From the NCBI GenBank assembly GCA_011620505.1, contig WOZA01000061.1, forward strand, positions 1 to 7,028: a stretch of 7,028 nt of DNA, written 5' to 3'. The stretch comes from Anaerolineaceae bacterium. Its GTDB lineage: Bacteria > Chloroflexota > Anaerolineae > Anaerolineales > Anaerolineaceae. The notes beneath the pieces were generated by a model. The model made no database searches and was not told the DNA's origin. It was given only the letters and a program-made list of their open reading frames with translations. This document shows, in pieces, positions 1-5,957 of this stretch (within the stretch, counting starts at the first letter, position 1; every line of letters begins with the position of its first letter). The position numbers were made by a program, and so were the translations under genes.

Positions 1-1183
1 CCTTCTTGCCGGGTTTCATTGAGCTGGCTCGCATGATGATTTCCTTGCCGTACTTGTCTTTGAGAGTGTCGATGGCTTCGGTCAATTGGGTTTTCTTTTG
101 GGCGGTATTATCCCACAAGGAGAGTTGGATGGCTGGATCTTCCAGCTTGGTAACGCCGACGCCCAGCAGACGTACCTCTCTGCCAACCGTGAGATGACTC
201 TTAAGCAATTCCATCACGGCGTTAAAAATCTCATCATCCAGATTGGTTGGCTGCAGAAGCATTTTTTGGCGAGTAATGGTGGAAAAGTCCGAGTATCGGA
301 TCTTAATCTGCACGCAACTTCCAGCCAGGTTGTGTTTACGTAAGCGATAACCAACTTTATCGGACAACCAGCGTAAGGTATCCGAAATTTGTTGAAGGTC
401 ATCTGTGTCAGAGTAGTAGGTGGTCTCATTACTGACCGATTTTGGATCGTTTTCGCTATCATAAACCGGCCGCGTGTCGATCCCCTTTGCCCGGTCGAGG
501 ATCTCAAGGGCATGGTTGCCAAAAAAACTGCGCAATTCCATCTCGGAAAGCTCATAAAGCTGCCCAATGCGTAAGATGCCCCTTTCACGTAATTTTTCAG
601 CTGTTTTAGGACCAAATCCCCACAGAGCCTGGATGTCCAGGGGGGCAAGGAAGGCTTGTTCCTCTCCCGGTTCGATGATGGTGATCGCGCGGGGGGCACG
701 ACCAGTGCGCACCTGCTTCTTACCATAGTCGTTCGCCATCTTGGCAACCAGTTTGTTGGTTGCTCCCCCAAGGGAACAGGGAAGTTGAGTTTCATCTGCA
801 ACCCGTTTCTGCAGCCCGGTCGCGATAAGCCGGAGGGGTTGCTGCAGGTCACTGACATCCAAAAAAGCTTCATCCACCGAAACCTGTTCGACCAAAGGCG
901 TCGTATCCTGGAGGATGGACATCACCCGATCGGAATATTCACTATAAAGCCCGTGGCGAGGATGGATCATGATCAGCTCAGGGCAGAGTTGGAGGGCTTT
1001 TCCAGCAGGCATCGCTGAGCGCACGCCCTTAAGACGTGCCGCGTAGGAGCATGACGCTATCACACCACGACCTTGAGGGCTGCCACCAACAGCAAAAGCT
1101 TTGCCCACGAGGGAAGGGTCAAGCAACTCTTCAACTGAACAGAAGAAAGCGTCGAGGTCGAGGTGAAGAATCTTGCGTGTCAT
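1..1183 (-). CDS. dinB: DNA polymerase IV (Y-family translesion polymerase), C-terminus cut by window edge
   Basis: The frame is open from the ATG at 1183 to the window edge: 394 codons and no stop. The product is a Y-family polymerase that copies damaged DNA with low fidelity in the cytoplasm. The N-terminus HLDLDAFFCSVE carries the metal-binding Asp9 and the steric-gate Phe14. SVDEAFLDV at 102-110 supplies the other catalytic acids, Asp104 and Glu105. SLGGATNKLVAKMA (137-150) is the conserved palm/thumb motif. A helix-hairpin-helix region lies near 183-205 (LWGFGPKTAEKL), the little-finger domain spans about 240-350, and QLSLW at 353-357 is a canonical beta-clamp-binding motif. The family is usually 350-420 residues long, so only a short tail should be missing. 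The conserved start of the family fixes the ATG. It lies 40 bases downstream of gyrB on the same strand, behind a strong hairpin. Identification is firm; the exact C-terminus is not visible. Confidence 0.96.
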   Translation of the reverse strand, partial: MTRKILHLDLDAFFCSVEELLDPSLVGKAFAVGGSPQGRGVIASCSYAARLKGVRSAMPAGKALQLCPELIMIHPRHGLYSEYSDRVMSILQDTTPLVEQVSVDEAFLDVSDLQQPLRLIATGLQKRVADETQLPCSLGGATNKLVAKMANDYGKKQVRTGRAPRAITIIEPGEEQAFLAPLDIQALWGFGPKTAEKLRERGILRIGQLYELSEMELRSFFGNHALEILDRAKGIDTRPVYDSENDPKSVSNETTYYSDTDDLQQISDTLRWLSDKVGYRLRKHNLAGSCVQIKIRYSDFSTITRQKMLLQPTNLDDEIFNAVMELLKSHLTVGREVRLLGVGVTKLEDPAIQLSLWDNTAQKKTQLTEAIDTLKDKYGKEIIMRASSMKPGKK

Positions 1184-1190
1184 ATTAACA

Positions 1191-1215
1191 AACTCGCCTG
1201 TTTTCCAGGCGAGTT
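1191..1215 (-). terminator. Perfect hairpin between gyrB and dinB (terminator-like or attenuator)
   Basis: AACTCGCCTG and CAGGCGAGTT form a perfect 10-bp inverted repeat around a 5-base loop, with a GC-rich middle. Read on the minus strand, the stem is followed by TTTGTTAAT, a short and interrupted U-rich tract. It begins 9 bases after the gyrB stop, which is the usual place for an intrinsic terminator. However, the dinB ATG follows only 7 bases later, so a fully efficient terminator would cut dinB off from its operon. A partial terminator or a translational control hairpin is equally possible. Confidence 0.55.
1193..1199 (-). promoter_or_regulatory. Possible dinB ribosome binding site buried in hairpin
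   Basis: AGGCGAG is the only Shine-Dalgarno-like sequence near the dinB start. It lies 9 bases from the ATG and wholly inside the 3' arm of the gyrB-dinB hairpin, so it would be paired when the hairpin forms. The match to the anti-Shine-Dalgarno is only moderate. Confidence 0.35.
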
Positions 1216-1223
1216 ACAAACGG

Positions 1224-3137
1224 TTAGATGTCCAGGTTACGCACTTCTTTTGCATGAGTTTGAATAAAACGCCGCCTCGGAGGAACGAGGGAACCCATTA
1301 GCATGTCAAAGGTCAGATCGGCTTCTGCCGCGTCTTCGATTTCAACCTGCAAGAGGGTGCGGTTTTCAGGGTTCATCGTCGTTTCCCAGAGCTGTTCGGG
1401 GTTCATTTCACCGAGACCTTTGTAGCGGGAGAGACCCACCTTATTGGCGCCACCCAGTTTTGTGATCAGTTTATCTTTTTCGGCATCATTGTAGGCATAG
1501 AAGACCTGATTACGATTGCTGATGCGATAAAGTGGCGGCTGAGCAATGTAGAGGTGCCCCTCTTCGATCAAAGGCTGCATGTAGCGGAAAAAGAAGGTCA
1601 GCAGCAGGGTGCGGATGTGGGCACCATCCACGTCAGCATCGGTCATGATGATCACCCGACCGTACCGGAGACCTTTGAGATCAAAAGAGTCGCCAATGCC
1701 GGTGCCAAGCGCTGAGACGAGTGATTTCACTTCACGGTTGCCGAGGATTTTATCCAGGCGTGCCCGTTCGGTGTTCAGGATCTTTCCACGCAGAGGAAGG
1801 ATTGCCTGAAAATGACGGTCGCGACCTTGCTTGGCTGAGCCACCTGCCGATTCACCTTCAACAATGAACATTTCCGTTTTTTCGGGATTGCGTTCTGAAC
1901 AGTCAGCCAGCTTGCCTGGAAGAGTCATCGACTCGAGTGCGGATTTGCGAATGACAAGGTCACGCGCTTTCTTGGCTGCATCACGTGCCCGGGCGGAAGT
2001 GAGACATTTCTGCACAATGGCACGCCCGGTTGCGGGGTTTTCATCCAGAAAAGTGGAAACTGTTTCGAGCACCACTGCCTGAACGTAAGTTTGAACTTCT
2101 GGATTCATCAGTTTAACCTTGGTCTGGCTTTCGAACTGAGGATCCGGATGTTTGATACTGACGATGGCAGTCAGTCCCTCACGGGTGTCATCTCCGCTGA
2201 AATTTGGTTCTGATTCTTTTAGCAGACCTGCTTTACGGGCATAATCATTGATGCTGCGCGTGATGGCAGCCCGTAGTCCAGTGAGATGTGTGCCGCCGTC
2301 GATCGTGTTGATCGTGTTGGCGAAGGTGTAGATGGATTCAGAATATGCATCGGTGTACTGTAAGGCAAATTCAACCCCAATGCCTTCAAATTCTTTCTCG
2401 CCATAGATCAATGGATGGAGTGTTTCACGATTGCGGTTAATGTATCGGGCAAAGGAAGCAATCCCACCTTCGAAGTGGAAGGTCATTTCCTTGCCGTCCC
2501 GCTCGTCAATCAACTGGATGCTGACACCGCGGGTAACAAAAGCCATTTCCCGAAAACGTTGGACGAGTGTTTCGAAACGGAAGCTGGCTTCATCCTTGAA
2601 AATTTCACGATCAAAATGAAAAGATATCGAAGTGCCAGTGTAATCGCCAGTGTATGTGCCAATGGCTTTGACGGGTTCCTTAGGAATTCCTTTCTCGTAC
2701 CTTTGGAAATAAATTTTGTTTGAGCGGTGTATGGTGACTTCGCACCATTCCGACAGCGCATTTACTGCCGAAACACCCACGCCGTGCAAACCACCAGAGA
2801 CTTTGTAGGATCCACCGCCAAATTTGCCCCCAGCATGCAGCACGGTCATAACAACCTGCAGAGCTGATATCTTCTTCTCCGGGTGGATTTCCACGGGAAT
2901 TCCGCGGCCGTTATCTTTAACAGTCACGCTTTCATCCGCGTGAATCGTGACCGAAATACGATCACAGTAGCCGGCAAGAGCTTCATCAATGGAGTTGTCA
3001 ACAACTTCGTAGATGAGGTGATGAAGGGCTTTGATGTCGGTGCCGCCAACATACATGCCAGGTCGGCGACGTACAGCCTCAAGTCCTTCGAGGATCTGGA
3101 TATCACCTGCATTGTAATGTTCGGGTTTATTGTTCAA
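1224..3137 (-). CDS. gyrB: DNA gyrase subunit B
   Basis: ATPase subunit of the type IIA topoisomerase that introduces negative supercoils together with GyrA. Numbering is from the TTG at 3137 (637 residues). The GHKL ATPase domain has Glu44 and Asn48 in EVVDNSIDEA, DNGRG at 75-79, and the lid loop with KVSGGLHGVGVSAVNALS (112-129). The transducer domain has the ATP-contacting Lys340 in SQTK. The TOPRIM domain has EGESAGGSAKQGRDR from 427, PLRGKILN and DADVDG (500-505). RYKGLGEMN and the terminal NLDI close the protein. The length fits the short class that lacks the proteobacterial insertion. QGRDR and the C-terminal tail favour GyrB over ParE, but no gyrA is adjacent. A further TTG at 3149 would add four residues but has no ribosome binding site. 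The TTG at 3137 has GGAG six bases upstream, so I chose it. The gene sits directly behind a membrane-protein gene and before dinB. A Glu replaces the usual Asp at residue 429. Confidence 0.96.
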   Translation of the reverse strand: MNNKPEHYNAGDIQILEGLEAVRRRPGMYVGGTDIKALHHLIYEVVDNSIDEALAGYCDRISVTIHADESVTVKDNGRGIPVEIHPEKKISALQVVMTVLHAGGKFGGGSYKVSGGLHGVGVSAVNALSEWCEVTIHRSNKIYFQRYEKGIPKEPVKAIGTYTGDYTGTSISFHFDREIFKDEASFRFETLVQRFREMAFVTRGVSIQLIDERDGKEMTFHFEGGIASFARYINRNRETLHPLIYGEKEFEGIGVEFALQYTDAYSESIYTFANTINTIDGGTHLTGLRAAITRSINDYARKAGLLKESEPNFSGDDTREGLTAIVSIKHPDPQFESQTKVKLMNPEVQTYVQAVVLETVSTFLDENPATGRAIVQKCLTSARARDAAKKARDLVIRKSALESMTLPGKLADCSERNPEKTEMFIVEGESAGGSAKQGRDRHFQAILPLRGKILNTERARLDKILGNREVKSLVSALGTGIGDSFDLKGLRYGRVIIMTDADVDGAHIRTLLLTFFFRYMQPLIEEGHLYIAQPPLYRISNRNQVFYAYNDAEKDKLITKLGGANKVGLSRYKGLGEMNPEQLWETTMNPENRTLLQVEIEDAAEADLTFDMLMGSLVPPRRRFIQTHAKEVRNLDI

Positions 3138-3143
3138 GTTTTG

Positions 3144-3147
3144 CTCC
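3144..3147 (-). promoter_or_regulatory. Ribosome binding site of gyrB (decides a TTG start)
   Basis: GGAG lies 6 bases before the TTG at 3137 and overlaps the competing TTG at 3149. It begins 5 bases after the stop codon of the preceding membrane-protein gene, so gyrB translation may be coupled to that gene. Confidence 0.55.
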
Positions 3148-3152
3148 AAAGT

Positions 3153-4139
3153 TTATGCCAGATCAGTTTCTGACATCAGATTTTCAGTGAATTCACGGAC
3201 GGAATTGCGCGCGTCAATGATGAAATGAAAGCTTGCTGCGAGTATTATGATTGAGATCAATGCGTGCCCAAAAACACTGACCAATAACATCCAGGAATCA
3301 TCTGGTGGGATCCGCCAGAGCATATTGGTCAGATAACTCACCAGGATCGCAAGGAAAAGAAACGTTGTACTCTTGGCGTTGGTCAATCGCACAGTACGAA
3401 AGCTGGTGAGCAATGCCTGGGTGAAAGTCATTTTTTCCAGAAAGATCAGATGGGGCGTGAAAAGGACTGGTGTAATGAGCGAGATAATAGCAATGGTAAG
3501 GAAGAAGTAGCCAATCGAAGTAAAAATTGGAAGCAAGGTACCAATCAGACTGATCAAAAGCATGGCGGGGAAGAGGACCACAAGTGTGAAGATGATTGAA
3601 ACGATTGGAATCAACACCCATGATAGTAATGACCGCGGCTCAAGAATAGATTCAACCGACACAGATTGGGTGGAGGTTGCTCTGGCGATTAACCGGTAAA
3701 GGAAGTAAGCGAAAAACAATCCAATCAGGGACAATCCTAGAATGACAAGAAAAACTGAGCCAGGTTGCTGTAGTTGGATAAACTGATATTCTCCGAGTGG
3801 ATTGCGTTCGAACGCAGTGAAGGAAAAGAGGCTTGGTATTCCTACCGGAAAAGAACGAAGGAAGGCTGTCAGACTAAAATAGCGGAAGAATTCAATCGAC
3901 TGGATTTTTAAAGTTTCCCAACTCGCGACCAGATCAGCCGTGGCTGAAGGTGGTAAGACGAAGCGCTGGATTGCACTCTGCATCAAATCAACGATGGTGA
4001 TTCGAAAGCCGAAAAGTAAGAAAAGATCAAGGATAATTGGGAAAAGAACCAGGTAAAGGTGTTTTGAAACGGTCTCGTAACCAGCCTTAAATGCTGCAAA
4101 TATCTTTGGTTGTTTTTGGAATGGTAGCATAAGTTTCAT
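3153..4139 (-). CDS. Uncharacterised polytopic membrane protein upstream of gyrB
   Basis: Protein of 328 residues that I do not recognise. Hydrophobic segments at about 28-50, 128-150, 174-198, 204-232, 258-277 and 283-308 suggest six membrane helices. The N-terminal tail is short and basic (PFQKQPKIFAAFKAGYETVSKH). A long loop of about 75 residues follows the first helix and contains a semi-hydrophobic stretch near 84-106. There is no signal peptide, no catalytic motif and no ATP-binding motif. The C-terminal tail after the last helix is about 20 residues and acidic (ENLMSETDLA). The arrangement, a basic N-terminus and several helices with small residues, is common in membrane proteins of unknown function. 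The stop is 15 bases before the favoured gyrB start, so the genes probably share a transcript. ATG at 4139 is used; an in-frame ATG at 4130 is possible, since the AAGG at 4145-4142 is too close for the first ATG (2 bases) and somewhat far for the second (11 bases). Confidence 0.85.
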   Translation of the reverse strand: MKLMLPFQKQPKIFAAFKAGYETVSKHLYLVLFPIILDLFLLFGFRITIVDLMQSAIQRFVLPPSATADLVASWETLKIQSIEFFRYFSLTAFLRSFPVGIPSLFSFTAFERNPLGEYQFIQLQQPGSVFLVILGLSLIGLFFAYFLYRLIARATSTQSVSVESILEPRSLLSWVLIPIVSIIFTLVVLFPAMLLISLIGTLLPIFTSIGYFFLTIAIISLITPVLFTPHLIFLEKMTFTQALLTSFRTVRLTNAKSTTFLFLAILVSYLTNMLWRIPPDDSWMLLVSVFGHALISIIILAASFHFIIDARNSVREFTENLMSETDLA

Positions 4140-4148
4140 AACCTTGTA

Positions 4149-4157
4149 ATTTTACCA
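4149..4157 (-). promoter_or_regulatory. Possible extended -10 promoter for membrane protein-gyrB-dinB unit
   Basis: Reading on the minus strand, TGG is followed by TAAAAT, an extended -10 element with five of six consensus bases in the hexamer. No good -35 is present; its expected place, about 4172-4177, borders the GAAC-N4-GTTC palindrome. Transcription would begin near 4142, leaving a leader of a few bases, so the mRNA would be nearly leaderless for the ATG at 4139 or short-leadered for the one at 4130. Confidence 0.4.
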
Positions 4158-4176
4158 TTAAATGAAGGGAAGCAGG

Positions 4177-4188
4177 GAACTTCTGTTC
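4177..4188. promoter_or_regulatory. GAAC-N4-GTTC palindrome, candidate LexA (SOS) operator
   Basis: GAACTTCTGTTC is a perfect two-fold match to the half-sites of the SOS box recognised by Bacillus-type LexA. The flanking and central bases do not follow the fuller Bacillus consensus (CGAACRNRYGTTYC). By eye I found no other exact copy in the window. By chance an exact 8-base match of this kind is expected about once per 65 kb. It lies in the divergent intergenic region at the predicted -35 positions of both promoters, and one of the two transcription units ends in dinB, a typical SOS gene. No lexA gene is in the window. Confidence 0.5.
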
Positions 4189-4198
4189 ACTTCAGTGG

Positions 4199-4207
4199 TG
4201 ATAGAAT
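4199..4207 (+). promoter_or_regulatory. Possible extended -10 promoter for the plus-strand membrane protein
   Basis: TGA followed by TAGAAT forms an extended -10 with five of six bases in the hexamer. The -35 at standard spacing (4179-4184) is poor and falls inside the GAAC-N4-GTTC palindrome. Transcription would start near 4214, a very short leader before the TTG at 4229. A small inverted repeat, CACT-TC-AGTG (4188-4197), sits just upstream. Confidence 0.4.
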
Positions 4208-4216
4208 ACAAAAATT

Positions 4217-4222
4217 GAGGTG
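4217..4222 (+). promoter_or_regulatory. Ribosome binding site deciding a TTG start
   Basis: GAGGTG matches six bases of the anti-Shine-Dalgarno and lies 6 bases before the TTG at 4229. It overlaps the GTG at 4220, which therefore cannot use it and is an unlikely start. Confidence 0.6.
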
Positions 4223-4228
4223 CTCGTT

Positions 4229-5038
4229 TTGGAGAATCGTTATATCAATCGCTTTAGCATTTTTCTTGCGACCCTGGCAACGTTCTTTGCTGCGTTGTAC
4301 CTGATGCCGCGAGAGCCGCTCACTTCTGGTACGAATCTTTTCGGTTTCATCATTAATTTCAGTGTGATTGGGTTGGTTCCGGTGGTGTTGATGCTGCTTT
4401 GCGTCGGGGGATGTTTTTGGTTATTTGCCACGAACCCAGATCTTGAGAAAAAAGAAGGTATTCCCTGGGTATTGATCCCGAATGTTGTGCTTCCCAGCCT
4501 GGCAACATTGATCACAAGTACTTTGTTAATTCAACTGGAAAGGAATCTGGTTTGGTGGTTTACCCTTGGAGTAAGTTTGCTGATAATTGGAGTAATCCTG
4601 AATGCCGAATACCGCGTGCTTAGTCCCAGGGGAGAAACCTATCAGGTTGTGGCTCCACTTCTGATCAGCCTGGCATTTGGTCTTTTTTTGGCTTTCACGA
4701 TTTCGCTGGCAGCTTCCCAGTTGAGAATGTATGTCCAGGTGGTTCTAATTTTGATCGCGGCAGGGTTCGTTGCATACCGAACCATTCATCTACGAACAAA
4801 TGGTAAGGGTGCGTTTTCAATTGTGCTTGTTTGTGGGGTGTTGTCCGCGGAAATCGCGGGAGCTATGTATTACCTTTTTTTGAAACCAATCCAAAACGGG
4901 CTGGTTGTCTGCGGAGTGCTGTATATTCTGACTGCGTTGATGGTGATTGAAGGTCCTCTGACCCGGCGAAAACTGATCGAACCACTGCTAATGGCAGGGT
5001 TGATAATTATTATGTTTATTGTCGTTAGCCTTGCCTAA
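4229..5038 (+). CDS. Uncharacterised polytopic membrane protein, divergent from the gyrB unit
   Basis: Protein of 269 residues that I do not recognise, made almost entirely of hydrophobic segments. Predicted helices lie near 10-27, 42-67, 82-103, 107-126, 141-161, 167-185, 195-216, 223-241 and 249-268, about nine in all, joined by short loops. Charged residues cluster in the loops at 70-76 (PDLEKKEG), 127-136 and 241-250 (EGPLTRRKLIEP). No transporter signature, catalytic motif or soluble domain is visible. It resembles the small integral membrane proteins of unknown function that are frequent in Anaerolineae genomes, but that is an impression. The start is the TTG at 4229, because GAGGTG lies at ideal distance; a GTG at 4220 would add three residues. 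It is divergent from the membrane protein-gyrB-dinB unit, and its stop overlaps the stop of the convergent hydrolase gene. Confidence 0.85.
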   Translation: MENRYINRFSIFLATLATFFAALYLMPREPLTSGTNLFGFIINFSVIGLVPVVLMLLCVGGCFWLFATNPDLEKKEGIPWVLIPNVVLPSLATLITSTLLIQLERNLVWWFTLGVSLLIIGVILNAEYRVLSPRGETYQVVAPLLISLAFGLFLAFTISLAASQLRMYVQVVLILIAAGFVAYRTIHLRTNGKGAFSIVLVCGVLSAEIAGAMYYLFLKPIQNGLVVCGVLYILTALMVIEGPLTRRKLIEPLLMAGLIIIMFIVVSLA

Positions 5039-5871
5039 GCCTCGAGCTTCCTGATCTCCTGGTAATAAAGCCACTGCAGATTGCGAATATGCAATTCCTG
5101 CGCCAGACCGCCCAGGCTGACACGGTGTTTTCCGGTATCTTCGATGTCTTGCGCTGAGAGAAATTCCAGTGGGTTTCGGCGCCGCATCGCAGTTCTTACA
5201 ATCTTCTGCAGGGTTTTCAGGTACTCGAGGTTGTGTTTTTTTACTTCCTCGATTTCCCCGCGCAGAATGATATCGCCATGACCTTGAACGATGTTCTCCA
5301 ACCCCATGTTGCCGATGTGAGAAATTGATTGCGCCAGAACTTCAATATCTCCACCGACAAAGTACGGCACTGGCATAAACGCGTCGCCCGCGAACAAAAT
5401 TCGTTCGTCTTCCAGAAGCACCGAAATGCTATCAGCAGAATGACCTGGGGTAGCAAAAATCTGAAGTTGTTTCTTCCCAACTCGCAGTGTTAAAGTGCCT
5501 GAGCTGAAAGTGATTTGGGGCGGCGAAATGCAGATATCGCGGAAAATAGAGTTTTCCTGCCCGGCCTCAGCCAATGCTGACGTGCTTTTATCAAGCATGA
5601 GGTCACGGCATTGTTGATGCCCGATAATCTTGGCATTCGGAAAAATACAATTGCCCCAGGAGTGATCCGCATGATGATGGGTATTAATGATGTACTTGAC
5701 CGGGACCATAAGCTGCGATTCGATGAAATTGCGAATGAGCGGTGTTTCTGATGGCATGAGGGTATCGATCAGAACCGCCCATTGTGGTCCAACTATGGTG
5801 CCTGCAGTTACTTGCGCATAGACTTCACTTTGAAACCAGTAGACATTATCTGAGACGCGTTCTTTTAACAT
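5035..5871 (-). CDS. Metallo-beta-lactamase-fold hydrolase
   Basis: Protein of 278 residues, soluble, with no signal peptide. It carries the complete metal-binding set of the superfamily: THHHADH at 64-70 (His65, His67, Asp69, His70), TPGHS with His144, AGDAF with Asp163 bridging, and QGHGD with His198. This predicts a binuclear metal site and hydrolytic activity. The substrate cannot be read from the sequence; thioesters, lactones and phosphoesters are all used in this superfamily. After the metallo-beta-lactamase core (about 10-205) there is a helical C-terminal extension of some 70 residues with KKHNLEYLKTLQKIVRTAMRRR, a feature of several hydrolases of the superfamily annotated only as MBL fold. 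ATG at 5871 has a weak AGGG 10 bases upstream and a clear promoter further up. The stop overlaps that of the convergent membrane gene. It is probably a single-gene transcript. Confidence 0.93.
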   Translation of the reverse strand: MLKERVSDNVYWFQSEVYAQVTAGTIVGPQWAVLIDTLMPSETPLIRNFIESQLMVPVKYIINTHHHADHSWGNCIFPNAKIIGHQQCRDLMLDKSTSALAEAGQENSIFRDICISPPQITFSSGTLTLRVGKKQLQIFATPGHSADSISVLLEDERILFAGDAFMPVPYFVGGDIEVLAQSISHIGNMGLENIVQGHGDIILRGEIEEVKKHNLEYLKTLQKIVRTAMRRRNPLEFLSAQDIEDTGKHRVSLGGLAQELHIRNLQWLYYQEIRKLEA

Positions 5872-5900
5872 ATCAGGATTACCCTATTAATAATGGGCAT

Positions 5901-5929
5901 AGAATAGCATACTAAAATCCAAAAGTCAA
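5901..5929 (-). promoter_or_regulatory. Sigma-70-type promoter of the metallo-hydrolase gene
   Basis: On the minus strand TTGACT (5929-5924) is separated by 17 bases from TATTCT (5906-5901). TGC immediately before the -10 adds an extended -10 element. Transcription should start near 5894, giving a leader of about 23 bases. That leader begins with an AT-rich segment that includes the 8-base palindrome TATTAATA (5885-5892), a possible operator. The -35 lies directly after the stop codon and T-tract of the upstream surface-protein gene. Confidence 0.65.
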
Positions 5930-5957
5930 AAAATCAATGTTTACGGTTGATGTAAAC
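5928..5957 (-). terminator. Weak terminator-like hairpin and T-tract after the surface-protein gene
   Basis: GTTTAC (5957-5952) and GTAAAC (5944-5939) form a 6-bp AT-rich stem inside the last codons. The stop codon TGA and six Ts (5933-5928) follow. An alternative stem, ATCAA with TTGAT, abuts the T-tract directly. Both are weak, so termination here is uncertain. Confidence 0.3.

Noticed and set aside
214..873. Minus-strand open frame of 219 residues
   Set aside because: It lies out of frame inside dinB, whose frame is open with all catalytic motifs in order.
656..1018. Plus-strand open frame of 120 residues
   Set aside because: Antisense to the dinB palm domain, with no recognisable motif or ribosome binding site.
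1224..3137. ParE (topoisomerase IV subunit B) as an alternative for gyrB
   Set aside because: The QGRDR motif, PLRGKILN, overall length and the NLDI ending fit GyrB better, although a full phylogeny would be needed to exclude ParE completely.
3298..3621. Minus-strand frame rich in His, Tyr and Cys
   Set aside because: Out-of-frame shadow of the membrane-protein gene; the correct frame shows regular membrane helices.
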